A stretch of 64,000 nucleotides of DNA from Entoloma clypeatum (taxonomy: Eukaryota; Basidiomycota; Agaricomycetes; Agaricales; Entolomataceae): the NCBI GenBank assembly GCA_963565915.1, contig OY751489.1:5022001-5086000 (forward strand), written 5' to 3'. Numbering within the stretch: the stretch's first letter is position 1; every line of letters starts with the position of its first letter. Position numbers and translations under genes: made by a program. The notes below the pieces were generated by a model. The model was given only the letters and a program-made list of their open reading frames with translations. It was not told the DNA's origin and ran no database searches. Positions 34,576-45,718 of the stretch are shown in pieces.

Positions 34576-37177
34576 TCTCCCCCACACTTAAAATTGATTG
34601 TCCCCAATCATTTCAGGGTATGGTCCTATTTTTCGGGTCATCAGGTTCCTCAATTTTTATTTTTTATTCTTTTTATTTCGCAGTTTTCCTTCATTTACAT
34701 GTCCGCGTGGGCAGACCAGCAAACGACGGAGTGCCGGCATTGCATTCCAGTGTCTATGCGGACCGTGGGTGAATTTAAACAACTCAACGCCTTCAGTCGA
34801 GCGTATGTGACTGTCCCCTGCTTGACGCCCGTTCCATCTGTAGACGCGTCGCGTGCATCATGTGATCGATTGGTCATCCGTTGATTCGGTCACGACATCA
34901 ACAATGAGAGGCGGCAAGTCTTTGTCTCTTTGCTTCCGTCCTCTCTCCGTCGAGTTTCGTTCGACGCCCTCAAGTAAGTGGTGTCTTATCATTTCATTTC
35001 ATTTCTATTCTTTTATTTAAGGCCTTTAGGATCATGTAAGACCTCAAGAACGGACCGTCAAGTCTGTTTCGGCGAGTCTTTTCGCATTTGGCACCAATCA
35101 TCGAGTAGGGCCCAGGGCGTTGGCACATGGTACGTTCTCGATGATCGGTAAGTCTTGTATCGTTTCAGCACACCTAATTTCGCCCGTGGGCACCGTTCTA
35201 TGCGTAGGTTCCTCGTTTCGACTCGGAAGACACATCTTGTCTCCCTAACGGCCCGTCCTGGCGTAGGCTGTTCTTGCTCACTCCAAAACGGTGTCATCTG
35301 TCCACTTCAAGATCGCGAAAGGGCACGCTCTTCCAAGCGATGGCGTATTCTGTGGCTCGATCAGCGCGATCGTTGTTGGGTTAGACCAGGTGTCGCCCAT
35401 TTCGAGGCTCGACTAGGCGTCGCCTCTGATCCATCCAGTCCGTGGGGCCGAAACGCCGGGGCACGACCACAACGTTGGGGCAGGGGTTATTCGGTAAGTT
35501 CTTTATTTCATTGCTCTCAAAATTCTCTGATATCATTTCGTGTCTAGATCGTTTGATCGCCGCAATCGTCGACTTGAACGCCGAAATCGCGAAATTTTCG
35601 TCGCGCGCCAGCCGTTCCCGGCCGCGTCTTGTTCATTCAACGGTAAGTCTTTTCTTTTCATTGGTCGGCATTGATTATCATCATTCGAAGGCGCTGTCGA
35701 TTAACGGGCTCTCGACGGTTCAGAATCTCGAGCACGACTTATTAATATCAAAGGTCTCGAAATTTTATGGGTGAAAGGGCAACACCAGGTATGTAACTCA
35801 TGTATATCCCTCCCCAGACAATACAATTGACTCTCCGAGTCAACCGTTGACGAAGCTTGGCGTTTTAGGCTCAGGCTCGAGTCCTCGTCCATGGGCGTCT
35901 CCGGCTGCAAGTCCGAGCCGTTTTCTGTGGTACTACACTGGGAGACGACGCTTCACGGCCATTCCCAACGAGCTACGTCCACCATAAATCGAGCATCATC
36001 GTTTTATAGCCGTATCACGCCTTTCTACAGCTCGAGGATGCACAGTCATGCGAACCTCAGTTTCTGTCCGTCCAACGGTCTCGGGCGTTTCGTTTCCGTC
36101 ATAATACGTGGGATTTCAGGGCGAGTAGGGTTCGTCTCGATTACTGTCCATTCCACGGTCAATATGTTTTGGTTCCAGATCATCGGCGGGGCGTCTTTGG
36201 CATTTCAAGGTACCAGAGTGTCCCTCTCGTCGTTCAGAGACATCGGTCAAGCCCTTCCGTTATCAACGTTTTCGTGGCGGTTGATGGGCTTTCGGCTCCA
36301 CGCCGTCATGTTGAACGGTGAGCCTTGTCAGATTTTTCTTTCTTGCAAACGGGATGCTCAACCATGATGTGCTTGACAGGTCTCTCCGGAGGGTCCCTAA
36401 ACGGCACTCTATTTCGTAGTTACCAGTAGTACTAGCAATTACGGATATGTCGCATCCCGTAGTCACAATGTACAGTTTCCTTCATACTACGACGCTACCA
36501 GCGACGAGCTGAGATCCAAGTTAAGCATGTCAAGGTAGATGTTCACTATGCTTCTCTGTTGCTCATGTCTAGGTTCATTATCCAAGTGCGTACCATTGTC
36601 ATCCTGTGGGACGCGTCTAACGTTCTCAAGTCAGATGTCTTATCATGACTTTCTGGTCCTGTCAATCTCGACGAACATGCTTCCATGGTCCTCAAGACCT
36701 GATATGTGTCTGCCCATTTGCAGGTCAATCTTTTTGACGATGACGTGTCTAGGCCGCTCGTTCGAGATCCTTGGCGGAACGCCACTGTTACTGAGTCCTC
36801 AAGACACGGTGCATTCGCGTAGATCTGATTCTGAACTCCATTTTCCTTGAATCCAGTTGCGAGGGGTCTCTGGGCAGTCTGTGCCATGAGACCTCGATTC
36901 TCTGATTAACGAGGTGGGTCGTCCAATTCCTTTTAGATTCAAATCGTGTTTTCATGGCGATCTTGTCCTAACCTTTCAGAGGGTACCGTTTCATGCTCGT
37001 ATGTCTCGAACGGTGAGTCATTTCCGAGTTCATCAAGTTCATTGAGTCCTCAACGGCCTCGTCTAGATCCATCTTGGATTCTCTTTTCCGGTATAATTAT
37101 TATTAATACTCAATTTTCCAAGATTCATCATCGCCCTCATGCAACTCCGTCGGCTCTTTTCTGAGCGCGGGTTGCAA
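34576..37177. other. E5 region between gag and 3' LTR, no coding capacity on the gag strand
   Basis: 2.6 kb without pol motifs. The plus strand (antisense to gag) carries at least six well-formed intron-like units of fungal size: 34974-35029, 35148-35206, 35494-35547, 35643-35723, 36319-36379 and 37013-37066. Several donors share ACGGTAAGT or ACGGTGAG. Confidence 0.5.
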
Positions 37178-39109
37178 CTATTGAGAACCTTGGGAAACCC
37201 TCTCGACACATTCCTGCGTCGAAGGGCTCATCATTTTGGCTAACATAGTCATGAATTCCGTAGCTTGAGTGGACTGAGCGGTCGACTGAGGTATGCTCGG
37301 CGGTACTTGGGGAGCAATCGGTACTGACGAGTTCTTTTCAAGTTGTCCAGTATCCGTCACCGCTTTCCACATATCGCGTTCTTCAGCCGCGCGTCTTGCC
37401 TTTTCTTTTAATTCCGAGATAAGTTCATTTTCTTTATCTCGTACATTCGAATTTGACTGGAGCGTGATCATGCCGTTAGGCATGAGATCAACAAATCCAT
37501 CTTCCGGTATATCCTCAACATACAACGGTGTGTGGTCTCGCTTCTCATGACATTGAAGTGTGACCAGGTCATTCGGGACTAACTCAACGAATCCGTCCTC
37601 GGGTATGTCCGAGTCAACAAAGAACGGTGCTCGGTCTAGATTCCGATGGGATTGGAGTGTGGCCAGGGTTTTCGGCGCAAGGTCCACGAATCCATCATCA
37701 GGCATGTCTTCAACATAGCACGGTTTATGTTCTTGTTCATTCCGATTCCGAAGATTGACTATACAGCTCGGAATAAGGCCAATTATTCCGTCCTCAGGTA
37801 AATTGTCAATAAAACACTTCGTCTTATTTTTCCATAGTTCACGTAATCGGTCTTTCGGCGACAGGTTCGCGGGTTCCTTTGGAAAATGCTCTGAGTCAAT
37901 TCTCGCGTGAGCTTCAACTTTTCCTTCTAGTATGTCCGCCGTCAAGAATTGACAATCCGCGATGAAGTGTCCAGGGCCCCAACAGTAGTAGCATTTTCGC
38001 CAAGACGGTTGGCTCGACGGGAGGGTCTTATTCCCTTTGTCTTTGCAGGGCGACGAACTCAACAACAACGTAGTCATCTTTTCTAACGACTTCGCCGTTT
38101 CGTCGTGATGCTGACTGTTTTCCTTAGACATATTCACGAGGATGTCCGTGTTCCTCGCCATCGACTCACTGAAGTCCTCGAGGAGCTGCACCATCCAGTC
38201 GGACGAGGTAGCAGGCTCCGTAGGTCGTTGCAAAATCGTATGCTGAACTTTATTGATAGATCTGGTGGTCAAACCAGATGTACTACTACTCGAAACAGCA
38301 TTATAACTGTCAGCCGACCGTGCCAAATGTTCTGAGACCTTGAGCAAGGTTTCAAACTCAATCGGGTCAGTGTGGTGACGTGCTTTCTTTTCTCCCTCGT
38401 CAGACGCGCGAGCGCCATTCAAAGACAGTTGAGATACTTGCCAAACCACGGTCCTCTTCAATTCGGGGTCAAGGCAATTCAAAAACTTAGCAGCGATCTC
38501 ACGATTCGAGATACAGCCACCGCGTAAGAGTCTTCGTCCTTCGAATTTAAATGATCTGATAAATTCTAAGACTCCCGACAGGTACTCGTTCGTCAAAGGC
38601 ATCGACTTGGCGCACAATTTGCCCAGGCGCACAATCGACCCTTCAAGACTATCTGTAGCCTCGGGGTAGTGGCTAACGAGCTCCTCTATGAACCCTTCGA
38701 AAGAACCGCCTTCCAGTGGGTAAGTCTCCAAAACGGTCCATTCATCTGCGGTACGCTGATCGGCATAATATCTTAGCCAATCTTTCATTTCTTGGTCACT
38801 CGAGACACCGGTCCGTACCAACTCTTTCATGACATCCTCAATATAACGGAGTAATTCCTCAGGCCTATTCCTGTCATAGAACGGGGCCTTGTTGTCGCGT
38901 CTATTGGGCATGCCTTTTGTGGGTGATTCAGAAGCCATTTCGGTAGCTTTTGACTCTGGGTCGGGGTCTCGTTCGGATGTCTCAGGTAGGGGCTCAAAAA
39001 TTGCGGATTTCGGCGCAAGTTTCGATGACGAACTTTCACCAAGTTTCCAAGGCGGCGGTTCGGGTGCAATAGGGTTGCTGGGTTTATCAACGCGGCGTGG
39101 TCTGGTCAT
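37178..39109 (-). CDS. E5 Gag-like protein with zinc knuckle and tandem repeats
   Basis: 643 codons without a stop. The N-terminal part is Pro/Ser/Lys-rich. A helical capsid-like region follows (RPEELLRYIEDVMKELV, FEGFIEELVSHYPEA, EYLSGVLEFIRSFKFEG, EIAAKFLNCLDPELK), then zinc knuckle CYYCWGPGHFIADC (about 37955-38000), a C-terminal array of four repeats of about 31 residues built on (I/M)P(E/D)DGFVDL-P---TLQ (about 37440-37810), and a final coiled-coil-like stretch. It should package the element's RNA. It is intact in a copy with identical LTRs, so selection or recency is plausible. Confidence 0.85.
   Translation of the reverse strand: MTRPRRVDKPSNPIAPEPPPWKLGESSSSKLAPKSAIFEPLPETSERDPDPESKATEMASESPTKGMPNRRDNKAPFYDRNRPEELLRYIEDVMKELVRTGVSSDQEMKDWLRYYADQRTADEWTVLETYPLEGGSFEGFIEELVSHYPEATDSLEGSIVRLGKLCAKSMPLTNEYLSGVLEFIRSFKFEGRRLLRGGCISNREIAAKFLNCLDPELKRTVVWQVSQLSLNGARASDEGEKKARHHTDPIEFETLLKVSEHLARSADSYNAVSSSSTSGLTTRSINKVQHTILQRPTEPATSSDWMVQLLEDFSESMARNTDILVNMSKENSQHHDETAKSLEKMTTLLLSSSPCKDKGNKTLPSSQPSWRKCYYCWGPGHFIADCQFLTADILEGKVEAHARIDSEHFPKEPANLSPKDRLRELWKNKTKCFIDNLPEDGIIGLIPSCIVNLRNRNEQEHKPCYVEDMPDDGFVDLAPKTLATLQSHRNLDRAPFFVDSDIPEDGFVELVPNDLVTLQCHEKRDHTPLYVEDIPEDGFVDLMPNGMITLQSNSNVRDKENELISELKEKARRAAEERDMWKAVTDTGQLEKNSSVPIAPQVPPSIPQSTAQSTQATEFMTMLAKMMSPSTQECVERVSQGSQ
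37440..37810 (-). repeat. Four tandem protein repeats in E5 Gag
   Basis: Units read LPEDGIIGLIP, MPDDGFVDLAP, IPEDGFVELVP and IPEDGFVDLMP, each followed by a TLQ-type segment and a YVED/FVDSD linker. Confidence 0.85.
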
Positions 39110-39399
39110 ACGTCGATGGGGTTTTTGTTTCCGAGTCCACAGAATGGACTCAAAAGGGTCTTTTGGGTTTTATTGCGATCGAACGGGAAATTGGTTCGAC
39201 GGCGTGGGTTTGGAATATACCAGATATTCTCAAGTCTCGTCAAGGGTATGTTGTCTTTTCTTTTCAGGCGAGACGAACAGTCAAATAATCAACTGTAAGG
39301 CACTTCGCGTCTCAAACAACAAAGCACGATGGTATGGGACGGGGGGTACAATCTCCACGGAGGAAATTGGAAGGCAAACGGGTCAACTACTGAAACCAC

Positions 39400-39417
39400 C
39401 CCTCGCGGTGGGCTCCA
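39400..39417 (-). promoter_or_regulatory. E5 tRNA-type primer-binding site
   Basis: Minus strand TGGAGCCCACCGCGAGGG, beginning with the TGG complementary to tRNA CCA, 2 nt inside the 5' LTR. The tRNA is not identified. Confidence 0.65.
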
Positions 39418-39419
39418 GA

Positions 39420-40531
39420 TGAGAAGCGAGTTTGTGACGAGTGCCGAAAAATGCGAGAGACTCTGGTCAGAGCTCTACAAACACCTCAAACACCCAACAA
39501 CACTCTCAACAATTAGTTCAAGGGTGGCGGGAACTTAACCACTTATTTCGTAAGTAGTTAGACTCGTTGGTCTGTTGTAGAAAGTCGTCGCGAGGTCGCG
39601 CGTCGACAATCAAGGGTTTTGATCAAATAAAATAATAATATGAGATCGAGTTTCCTCAGGGTTCACTGAGACTCCCTTTGGATGAGACTTAGAAAATCTA
39701 ACCACTCAATCAATCACTGAGAGAGAGAGAGGGATTGGATCTGGCTGGGGGGCCTTTCTAATCTACAGTACATGGCAGGGAACTACAGTTTTTATACATG
39801 ACAAGAGATGAAATATATATATAAGGTTTATCACAAGAGATGTCCATAACAAATTGGTTTCCAGGGTATCTGTTATTTGGGCATGGTCCAAATATTCACA
39901 GGGGTCCTTTAAACATATTTCCGAGGTGTCGAGAGGGCAACCGGCCCTGGCGGAGTGGAGCGACAAGAATGCGTCGTTTCGCGAGCATTCTAGAAGTCCG
40001 CATCAATATTGATGTTGTCGATCGATCAATCAAGTTCCCGGTTGTCATCGATCAAGGGTCCGAAGTGTCAACAAGTCACGGACCGGGAACCCGTTTCCAG
40101 GGTTCGGTCTATTTCTGGTAAGCCACACAGATCGGCATCACGGCATCTGTGATCGCGCGTCGTACACTGTGATGCTGGGCATCCTGCTCATTATTATGAG
40201 TCCCCCGAGCCCTCAGATTGTCCATAGTCAATAGTAGTGATTGGATAGGGTGATATGTCATAGAATATTCTTATTAATGACTGGTCCCCTCAATGGTCTT
40301 ATCCATTGAGAAATAAAGTGTTTTGTGTCAAGTTTTGGTTAAGCCCTCAAAGTGACTGTTCCCAAGATCATGACCAAAGGTGGTCCAGTGGTATTTAGAC
40401 ACTCTTAGGTAGCCAGTAGTACCATCAGTTCCAATAGAATATGTTTGTGAAGGGGCCAGCATTATATTCTTATATTGACAAAACTGTGGGAAAAGTGAAT
40501 TTTCACGCACAGCCGCGCAGCGGTCGTATCA
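39420..40531 (-). repeat. E5 5' LTR
   Basis: 1112 bp, same sequence as 33464-34575 as far as read. Confidence 0.9.
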
Positions 40532-40985
40532 GCGTTTCCCTGGTTCGTTGTAGTTATTAAAGGGCGATAGGGGGACAGTCACATTTGCACGGTATGCCCA
40601 GATATCAACGAGGGGGGATTTAAGGTTGTACATAAACTCCGGGGAGTACCACGGACGCTTGGAGGGGTCATCCTCGTCGCATACCATGACGGTCATGTGT
40701 CTGGGTGCAAGGGAGTGCATGCGGACACGGTTTCTGCAGGAGAGCTTCTTGAGGTGCAAGTGCACCGGAGGCAGGCCAGCAAGTGCTTCGACCGCCCCTG
40801 TGGGGGTGGTACGGAAGGCTCCCAAGATCCATAACGCTGCGCGTCTTTGGACTTTGGAGATAGACTTGACGACACCCTTGTTGCGGGCGCCGTCGAAGTT
40901 CCAAAGATTAGCACCGTATAGCGCGATCGGCAAAATACACGATCGGTACAGGGTGCGTTTGTGTTTGGGAGTGAGTCCCGAAGTT
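40532..40985 (-). pseudogene. LINE ORF2 fragment: end of RT/thumb
   Basis: LTPKHKRTLYRSCILPIALYG, WNFDGARNKGVVKSISKVQR, GAVEALAGLPPVHLHL and PFNNYNEPGK are the post-RT motifs of fungal LINEs. 5' truncated at about 40985. Continues at 33463. Confidence 0.82.
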
Positions 40986-41820
40986 TAGGCCCCCCCCTTG
41001 CAGGAGGAGCCTGGTATTATGGGGTTTTTGCCCCGGCTTTTTACAGCCCCACCCCGGAATCAACTTAGATTCTCACCTGACTTATTACTACATCAGGAGA
41101 ACCGACAGAGGATATAGTGCTCTCGAGCCAGATCAGAGGGACTGTCCCTGTCTGCTACGGCCCGCTGGAGGAGTCTTTTACACTCGGCAGGTTTCGGCCC
41201 GAAGACCACGTCCGCCCCAGTTTCCCGTTCCCTGGCAGGTGGTTCGCTGATGCCATCTGGCGCGGATCCCCACACTGTCCAGGATCTCTGTCTTGCCATC
41301 GCCCAACCAGATGGATCACTCAGGGACAAGCCACTGATCCGGAGTTGTTAAGACCCTTTGACATACCCAGGGAGTTAAAGCCCAGTGATGTGGGCCCACA
41401 GGCAGATGACTAACGACCTACATAGCACCTCTCAGCCTAGTACATACCCAGGGAACCAGCACATGGATACACCATGAGCCCCCCCAGTGATGCGGCCTGC
41501 AAGCGAGAGTGGAACCCCTCTAACAAGGGAGTTACCCCAATGGAGGTTCAATTTATGCAGGGGGGGGTGACCTGATGGGGGCATATCCCATATTCGGTTT
41601 GTTTTTCCACGGATTCCCCCTCTTATCATCCCCTATCCAGTTGTTCGGTCCCTTTACGGGCATCACCATACACCCCATGGGGCGGAGGCTACTTGGGGTG
41701 TTGCGGCAACACGTTCCATCATGTGATGTATTAGGTAATGACACATGACTACTTCGTGCACCCTCAACTTTATGCTACCTTAGGAGACGTTCCCACGGTA
41801 GAGTTACAAGGTGTTGAGTT
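40986..41820 (-). other. Body of the insert, unrecognised
   Basis: Contains runs of C on the plus strand at its LINE junction (near 40990). No protein domain or known repeat is recognised. It could be a SINE body or a noncoding transcript joined to the LINE. Confidence 0.4.
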
Positions 41821-41903
41821 CAGCCGGGTTCGAACCGGCGACCTTTCCCTAGGTGATCAAGCCTAAGATGCAGACAGCATGACCATTACGCCAGACTGCC
41901 CCC
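41821..41903 (-). ncRNA. tRNA-like head with A and B boxes (SINE-type)
   Basis: The minus strand begins GGGGGCAGTC. It carries an A-box-like TGGCGTAATGG and a perfect B-box GGTTCGAACCC, whose flanks form a 5-bp T-stem (GCCGG/CCGGC), plus a possible variable-arm hairpin (ACCT/AGGT). The acceptor halves do not pair, so it is not a functional tRNA. It lies exactly at the 5' boundary of the insert, as in tRNA-derived SINEs. Confidence 0.65.
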
Positions 41904-44900
41904 GCATTATTAGACTCAGGGGCAACAGGGATGTTCATAGATCTGGACTTCGCCAAGAAGAACAACATTAAATTAAGGGAACTACCTTTCCCCATTCGGG
42001 TCTACAATGTTGATGGAATGCTTAACCAAGGAGGTTCGATCATGCATGAAGCAGTCATGGCTATGCGGTATAAAGGACATGTGGAGATAGCAGTGTTTGA
42101 AGCATGCAACCTAGGAAAAGCTAAAATTATCGTTGGACATACTTGGCTGAAACGTCATAATCCAGAAATCGATTGGGAAAAAGCAGAAATTAAATTATCA
42201 AGATGTCCAGAAGAATGTGGCATGCGTCGAACACGTTACTTAAATAAAACTGCAAGGACCAGATGGGGTGGAAGAATGGAAGAAGTAGTAGAAGGAAATG
42301 AGGAAGAAGTGAAGGAGGAAGTAATCCACATGCTCAGGGCAGCTAGGGGAGAACCCTCAGATGAAGTACCGGCAGAACAGGTTGTCCCCCAGAAATATCA
42401 CAAATATCTATCAGTCTTTGAAAAGAAAGCATCGGAGAGATTACCAGTCAGGAAACCATGGGATCACGCTATAGACTTAAAACTGGATTTCATACCAAAA
42501 AAGGCCAAAGTCTATCCCCTGTCACCAGATGAAAGGAAAGAAGTATCCGAATTTGTAAACGATCAATTACGCAAAGGATATATTCGACCTACCAAGTCAC
42601 CACAAACTTTGCCAGTATTCTTTATACCCAAAAAAGACAGAAAGAAACGAATGGTACAGGATTACCGACATATTAACAGCTGGACCGTTCGCAATAATTA
42701 TCCACTTCCGTTGATTCCAGAATTGATCGATAAATTAAAGGGAAAGAAAAAGTTTACCAAAATGGACCTCAGATGGGGGTATAACAATGTACGCATCAAA
42801 GAAGGAGACGAGTGGAAAGCGGCATTTACAATCCCAGATGGAGCCTTTGAACCAACAGTTATGTTCTTTGGATTAAATAATTCCCCAAGCACGTTTCAAA
42901 CCATGATGAACGACATATTTAGAGACTTGATTGATCAAGGAGACGTAGTTATCTATATTGACGATATATTGGTAGCAACTGAAGGAGAAAAAGGACACAG
43001 TGAAATTGTGGAGGAAATTCTAAAAAGATTACGGGAAAACGACTTATTATTAAAACCGGGAAAATGTTTCTTTGACAGAGACGAAATAGAGTTCTTAGGG
43101 TTAATTATTGGGAAAGACGGAATTCGAATGGATCCTTCAAAAGTACACACCATCAAACAATGGCCGAGACCAACAAAAGTCAAAGAAGTCCAGTCGTTTC
43201 TAGATTGGCCAATTTCTATCGAAGATTTGTCAAAGACTTCTCTAAAGTGGCAGGACCATTACATAAATTAACAAGGAAAGAAACAATCTGGAATTGGAAA
43301 GAGGAACAGGAGGAAGCGTTTGATATGCTAAAGAAATTATTTACAAAAGCACCTATATTAGTATCTCCCGATCCGGATCGGAAGTTGAGAGTAGAATCAG
43401 ACGCATCGGACTTTGCTACAGGAGCAATTCTATCTATGGAATGTGAGGATGAGAAATGGAGGCCATGTGCCTTTCTATCTAAAGTATTGAATGACGTGGA
43501 ACGAAATTACGATGTACACGATAAAGAAATGCTGGGCATAATTCGAGCGCTGGAAGCATGGAGACACCACCTTGAAGGAGCCAAACATGAGGTCGAGATC
43601 TGGACCGATCATAAAAACCTTGAGTACTTCATGAAGGGACGAAAGCTTAATTGCAGACAAGCACGCTGGGCGTTGTATCTAACACGTTTCAATTTCAAAT
43701 TAATACACAAGGCTGGCACCTCAATGGGAAAGGCGGATGCTCTTTCGAGAAGGGTTGATCATAGAAAGGGGGTGGAAAATGACAACAAAGACGTAACATT
43801 ATTAAAACCCGAATACTTCCACTTGCGAGCAATGGATCGAGGTCACATACTTATTGATGGACAAGAAAGTAAACTATTAAAACACATCAGGGATGCCAAG
43901 GAGTTTGATGAACAAGTGTTGAAAGCAGTGGAAGAGTTAAAAAAAACAAATACCAAAACATTGCGTGCAGATGAATGGCACGAAGAGCAGGGACTCTGGT
44001 TACATCGAGGAAAAGTTTATGTTCCGAAAAGTCAGGAACTCAGGGAGGAAATAATTAAATTACACCATGACAACCCAGTTGCAGGACACCCAGGGCAGTG
44101 GAAGACCCTGGAATTGGTTACACATAATTATTGGTGGCCTAGTATTACAAACATGGTCAAAGCATACGTTGAGGGCTGCGACAGATGTCAACGATCAAAA
44201 AACGTGCCTCAACTGCTAGCCGGTAAATTAAAAGCAAACACAGAACATGCAGGACCATGGAAACATGTTACAGCAGATTTTATTGTAGGACTTCCAGAAG
44301 CTCAGGGGTACAACGCAGTATTAGTTGTGGCTTGCAGATTGACAAAGCAATGACACTTTATCAAAACACGCGATGAAGTCTCAGCAGAAGGATTAGCTAA
44401 ACTATATCGGGACGAAGTCTGGAAACTTCATGGACTACCGGAATCATTAACGTCAGACCGAGGACCACAATTTGCGGCAATATTTATGAAGGAACTAAAT
44501 AAAATATTGGGGATCACAACTAAATTATCAATGGCGTATCATCCGCAAACAGACAGACAGACGGAACACATCAACCAGGAGTTGGAGCAATATCTAAGAT
44601 CATTTATTTCCCATCGGCAAACAGATTGGCCCGAATGGATGGCAACCGCGGAGTTTGCCTATAATAATAAAATTCACACGGCAACTCAGTTTTCACCGTT
44701 CTATGTAAATTATGGGTTTAACCCTAGGATGGGCGTAGAACCTCGGAGGGCAGAAAAGTCAGAACCGGCAAAAGAATTCGCAGAGCGAATGAAGAAGATT
44801 CATGAGGAGGCAGAAGCAGTGCTAGTAAAAGCACGAGAAGAGATGGAATGGTATGTGAACCTGAAACGGGGTGATGCACCAATTTACAAAGTTGGCAACA

Positions 44901-45418
44901 AAGTTTGGTTATCGACTAAAGACCTAAAGTTGAACCGACCCTTAAAGAAACTTGCCGAACGATGGATTGGACCCTATACCATAACCCAAATCATTTCGTC
45001 ACACGCTGTAAAACTTAAATTACCAAAAACTTGGAAAATCCACCTGGTCATCAATGTATCACGGGTCCGATTATTTAAAGAAGCACTATTTATATCACAA
45101 AGGGTGCAGGCACCAAACCCGATAGTTATCAATGGCGAAGAGGAGTATGATGTTGCTAAAGTTATTGACTCAAGGTTGAAGAGAGGGAAGCTGGAATATT
45201 TAGTGCAATGGGAGGGTCTGACTCAGGACCACAACACGTGGGAACCCGAGGATCACCTAGAACATGCCAAGAAAGTGGTGGAGGACTTCTTTAAATTAAA
45301 CCCAAATGCACCCCGGCGCTTACGCACAAACATCTTTGAAGGATTGGATTTTAAACCATATGAGAATTTCACGGACACCCCGGACGACATCATATCTCGC
45401 CTGGAAGTCGAGATCTAG
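41904..45418 (+). pseudogene. E4 pol: protease to chromodomain
   Basis: Protease [20 protein letters not shown] with [14 protein letters not shown]; a 1-bp deletion near 43200 shifts frame (SFL then LANFYRRF in the next frame, open from 43215 to 44350); RNase H; integrase HHCC (HHDNPVAGHPG, GCDRCQ); then an in-frame TGA at 44351-44353 (LTKQ-HFIKT), present at the same place in E6. Integrase continues ([26 protein letters not shown]) to a chromodomain (EYDVAKVIDSRLKRGK) ending near 45418. Confidence 0.92.
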
Positions 45419-45429
45419 AAAGGGGGTAA

Positions 45430-45718
45430 TGTTATGATCGTATTTTCACTTTTTACTTTATCTTATCTTATCTTGATCTTATCTTATCTACATCATATCA
45501 TACATGAGGACATCTTATCATTATCGCACAGCATGATGCTGCCACAATGCAGCCTCATGGAATTTACATATATAAGTAGGGTACTTTCACTTGTATTCAA
45601 TAGCTTGTTCTCTTGAGATTCCCGCTGGGTCTCTTGGCAATACAGTTCTCTTATCATCTTTCCACTCCGTTCCTAAGTTTGGGCTTGCAACATTGTTTGA
45701 CTTAGCATCGCCTCAACA
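45430..45718 (+). repeat. E4 3' LTR
   Basis: 289 bp, preceded by purine tract AGAAAGGGGGTAA. Has TG or CA at several positions where the 5' LTR keeps CG. Confidence 0.93.

Larger units (their letters stand above)
33464..40531 (-). mobile_element. E5: gag-only LTR retrotransposon with 1112-bp LTRs
   Basis: Direct repeats 33464-34575 and 39420-40531 are identical by eye, with TG...CA ends and a GCGT duplication (33460-33463 and 40532-40535). On the minus strand a primer site starting TGGAGCCCACCGCGAGGG lies 2 nt inside the right LTR, and a purine tract (AGTGTGGGGGAGA) abuts the left LTR, so the element runs right to left. A gag is present but no protease, RT, RNase H or integrase: a non-autonomous element of the TR-GAG/LARD type that must borrow enzymes. 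Confidence 0.9.
31969..41903 (-). mobile_element. LINE-mobilised insert in E4: tRNA-like head, unknown body, LINE tail, poly(A)
   Basis: A 14-bp target duplication GCATTATTAGACTC (31955-31968 and 41904-41917) brackets one insert with 39 T's at its left end, which is a minus-strand poly(A) tail. On the minus strand the order is tRNA-like sequence (41903-41821), about 835 bp of unrecognised sequence, then a 5'-truncated LINE from the end of RT through RNase H to the tail. E5 is nested in the LINE part. The protease frame of E4 ([10 protein letters not shown]) is restored when the insert is removed. Confidence 0.88.
29585..45718 (+). mobile_element. E4: Ty3/Gypsy chromovirus carrying a LINE-type insert
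   Basis: 289-bp LTRs at 29585-29873 and 45430-45718, flanked by GCTCA (29580-29584 and 45719-45723). The interior is gag, protease-pol start, a 9.9-kb insert (31969-41903), then the rest of pol. Same family as E6. The two LTRs differ at about 14 positions, most at CpG. Pol has a 1-bp deletion near 43200, so the copy is inactive. Confidence 0.94.

Noticed and set aside
33477..40531. E5 LTR starting at TGTGACG (33477 and 39433)
   Set aside because: The direct repeat extends 13 bp further out and only the TGAGAAG start gives a perfect GCGT duplication and a 2-nt spacer to the primer site.
41821..41903. Functional tRNA gene
   Set aside because: A and B boxes and T-stem are present but the acceptor halves do not pair; it is a SINE-type head at an insertion boundary.
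45591..45718. N-terminal part of a plus-strand frame starting in the E4 LTR
   Set aside because: LTR sequence read through into E3 pol; the real coding part begins at 45719.
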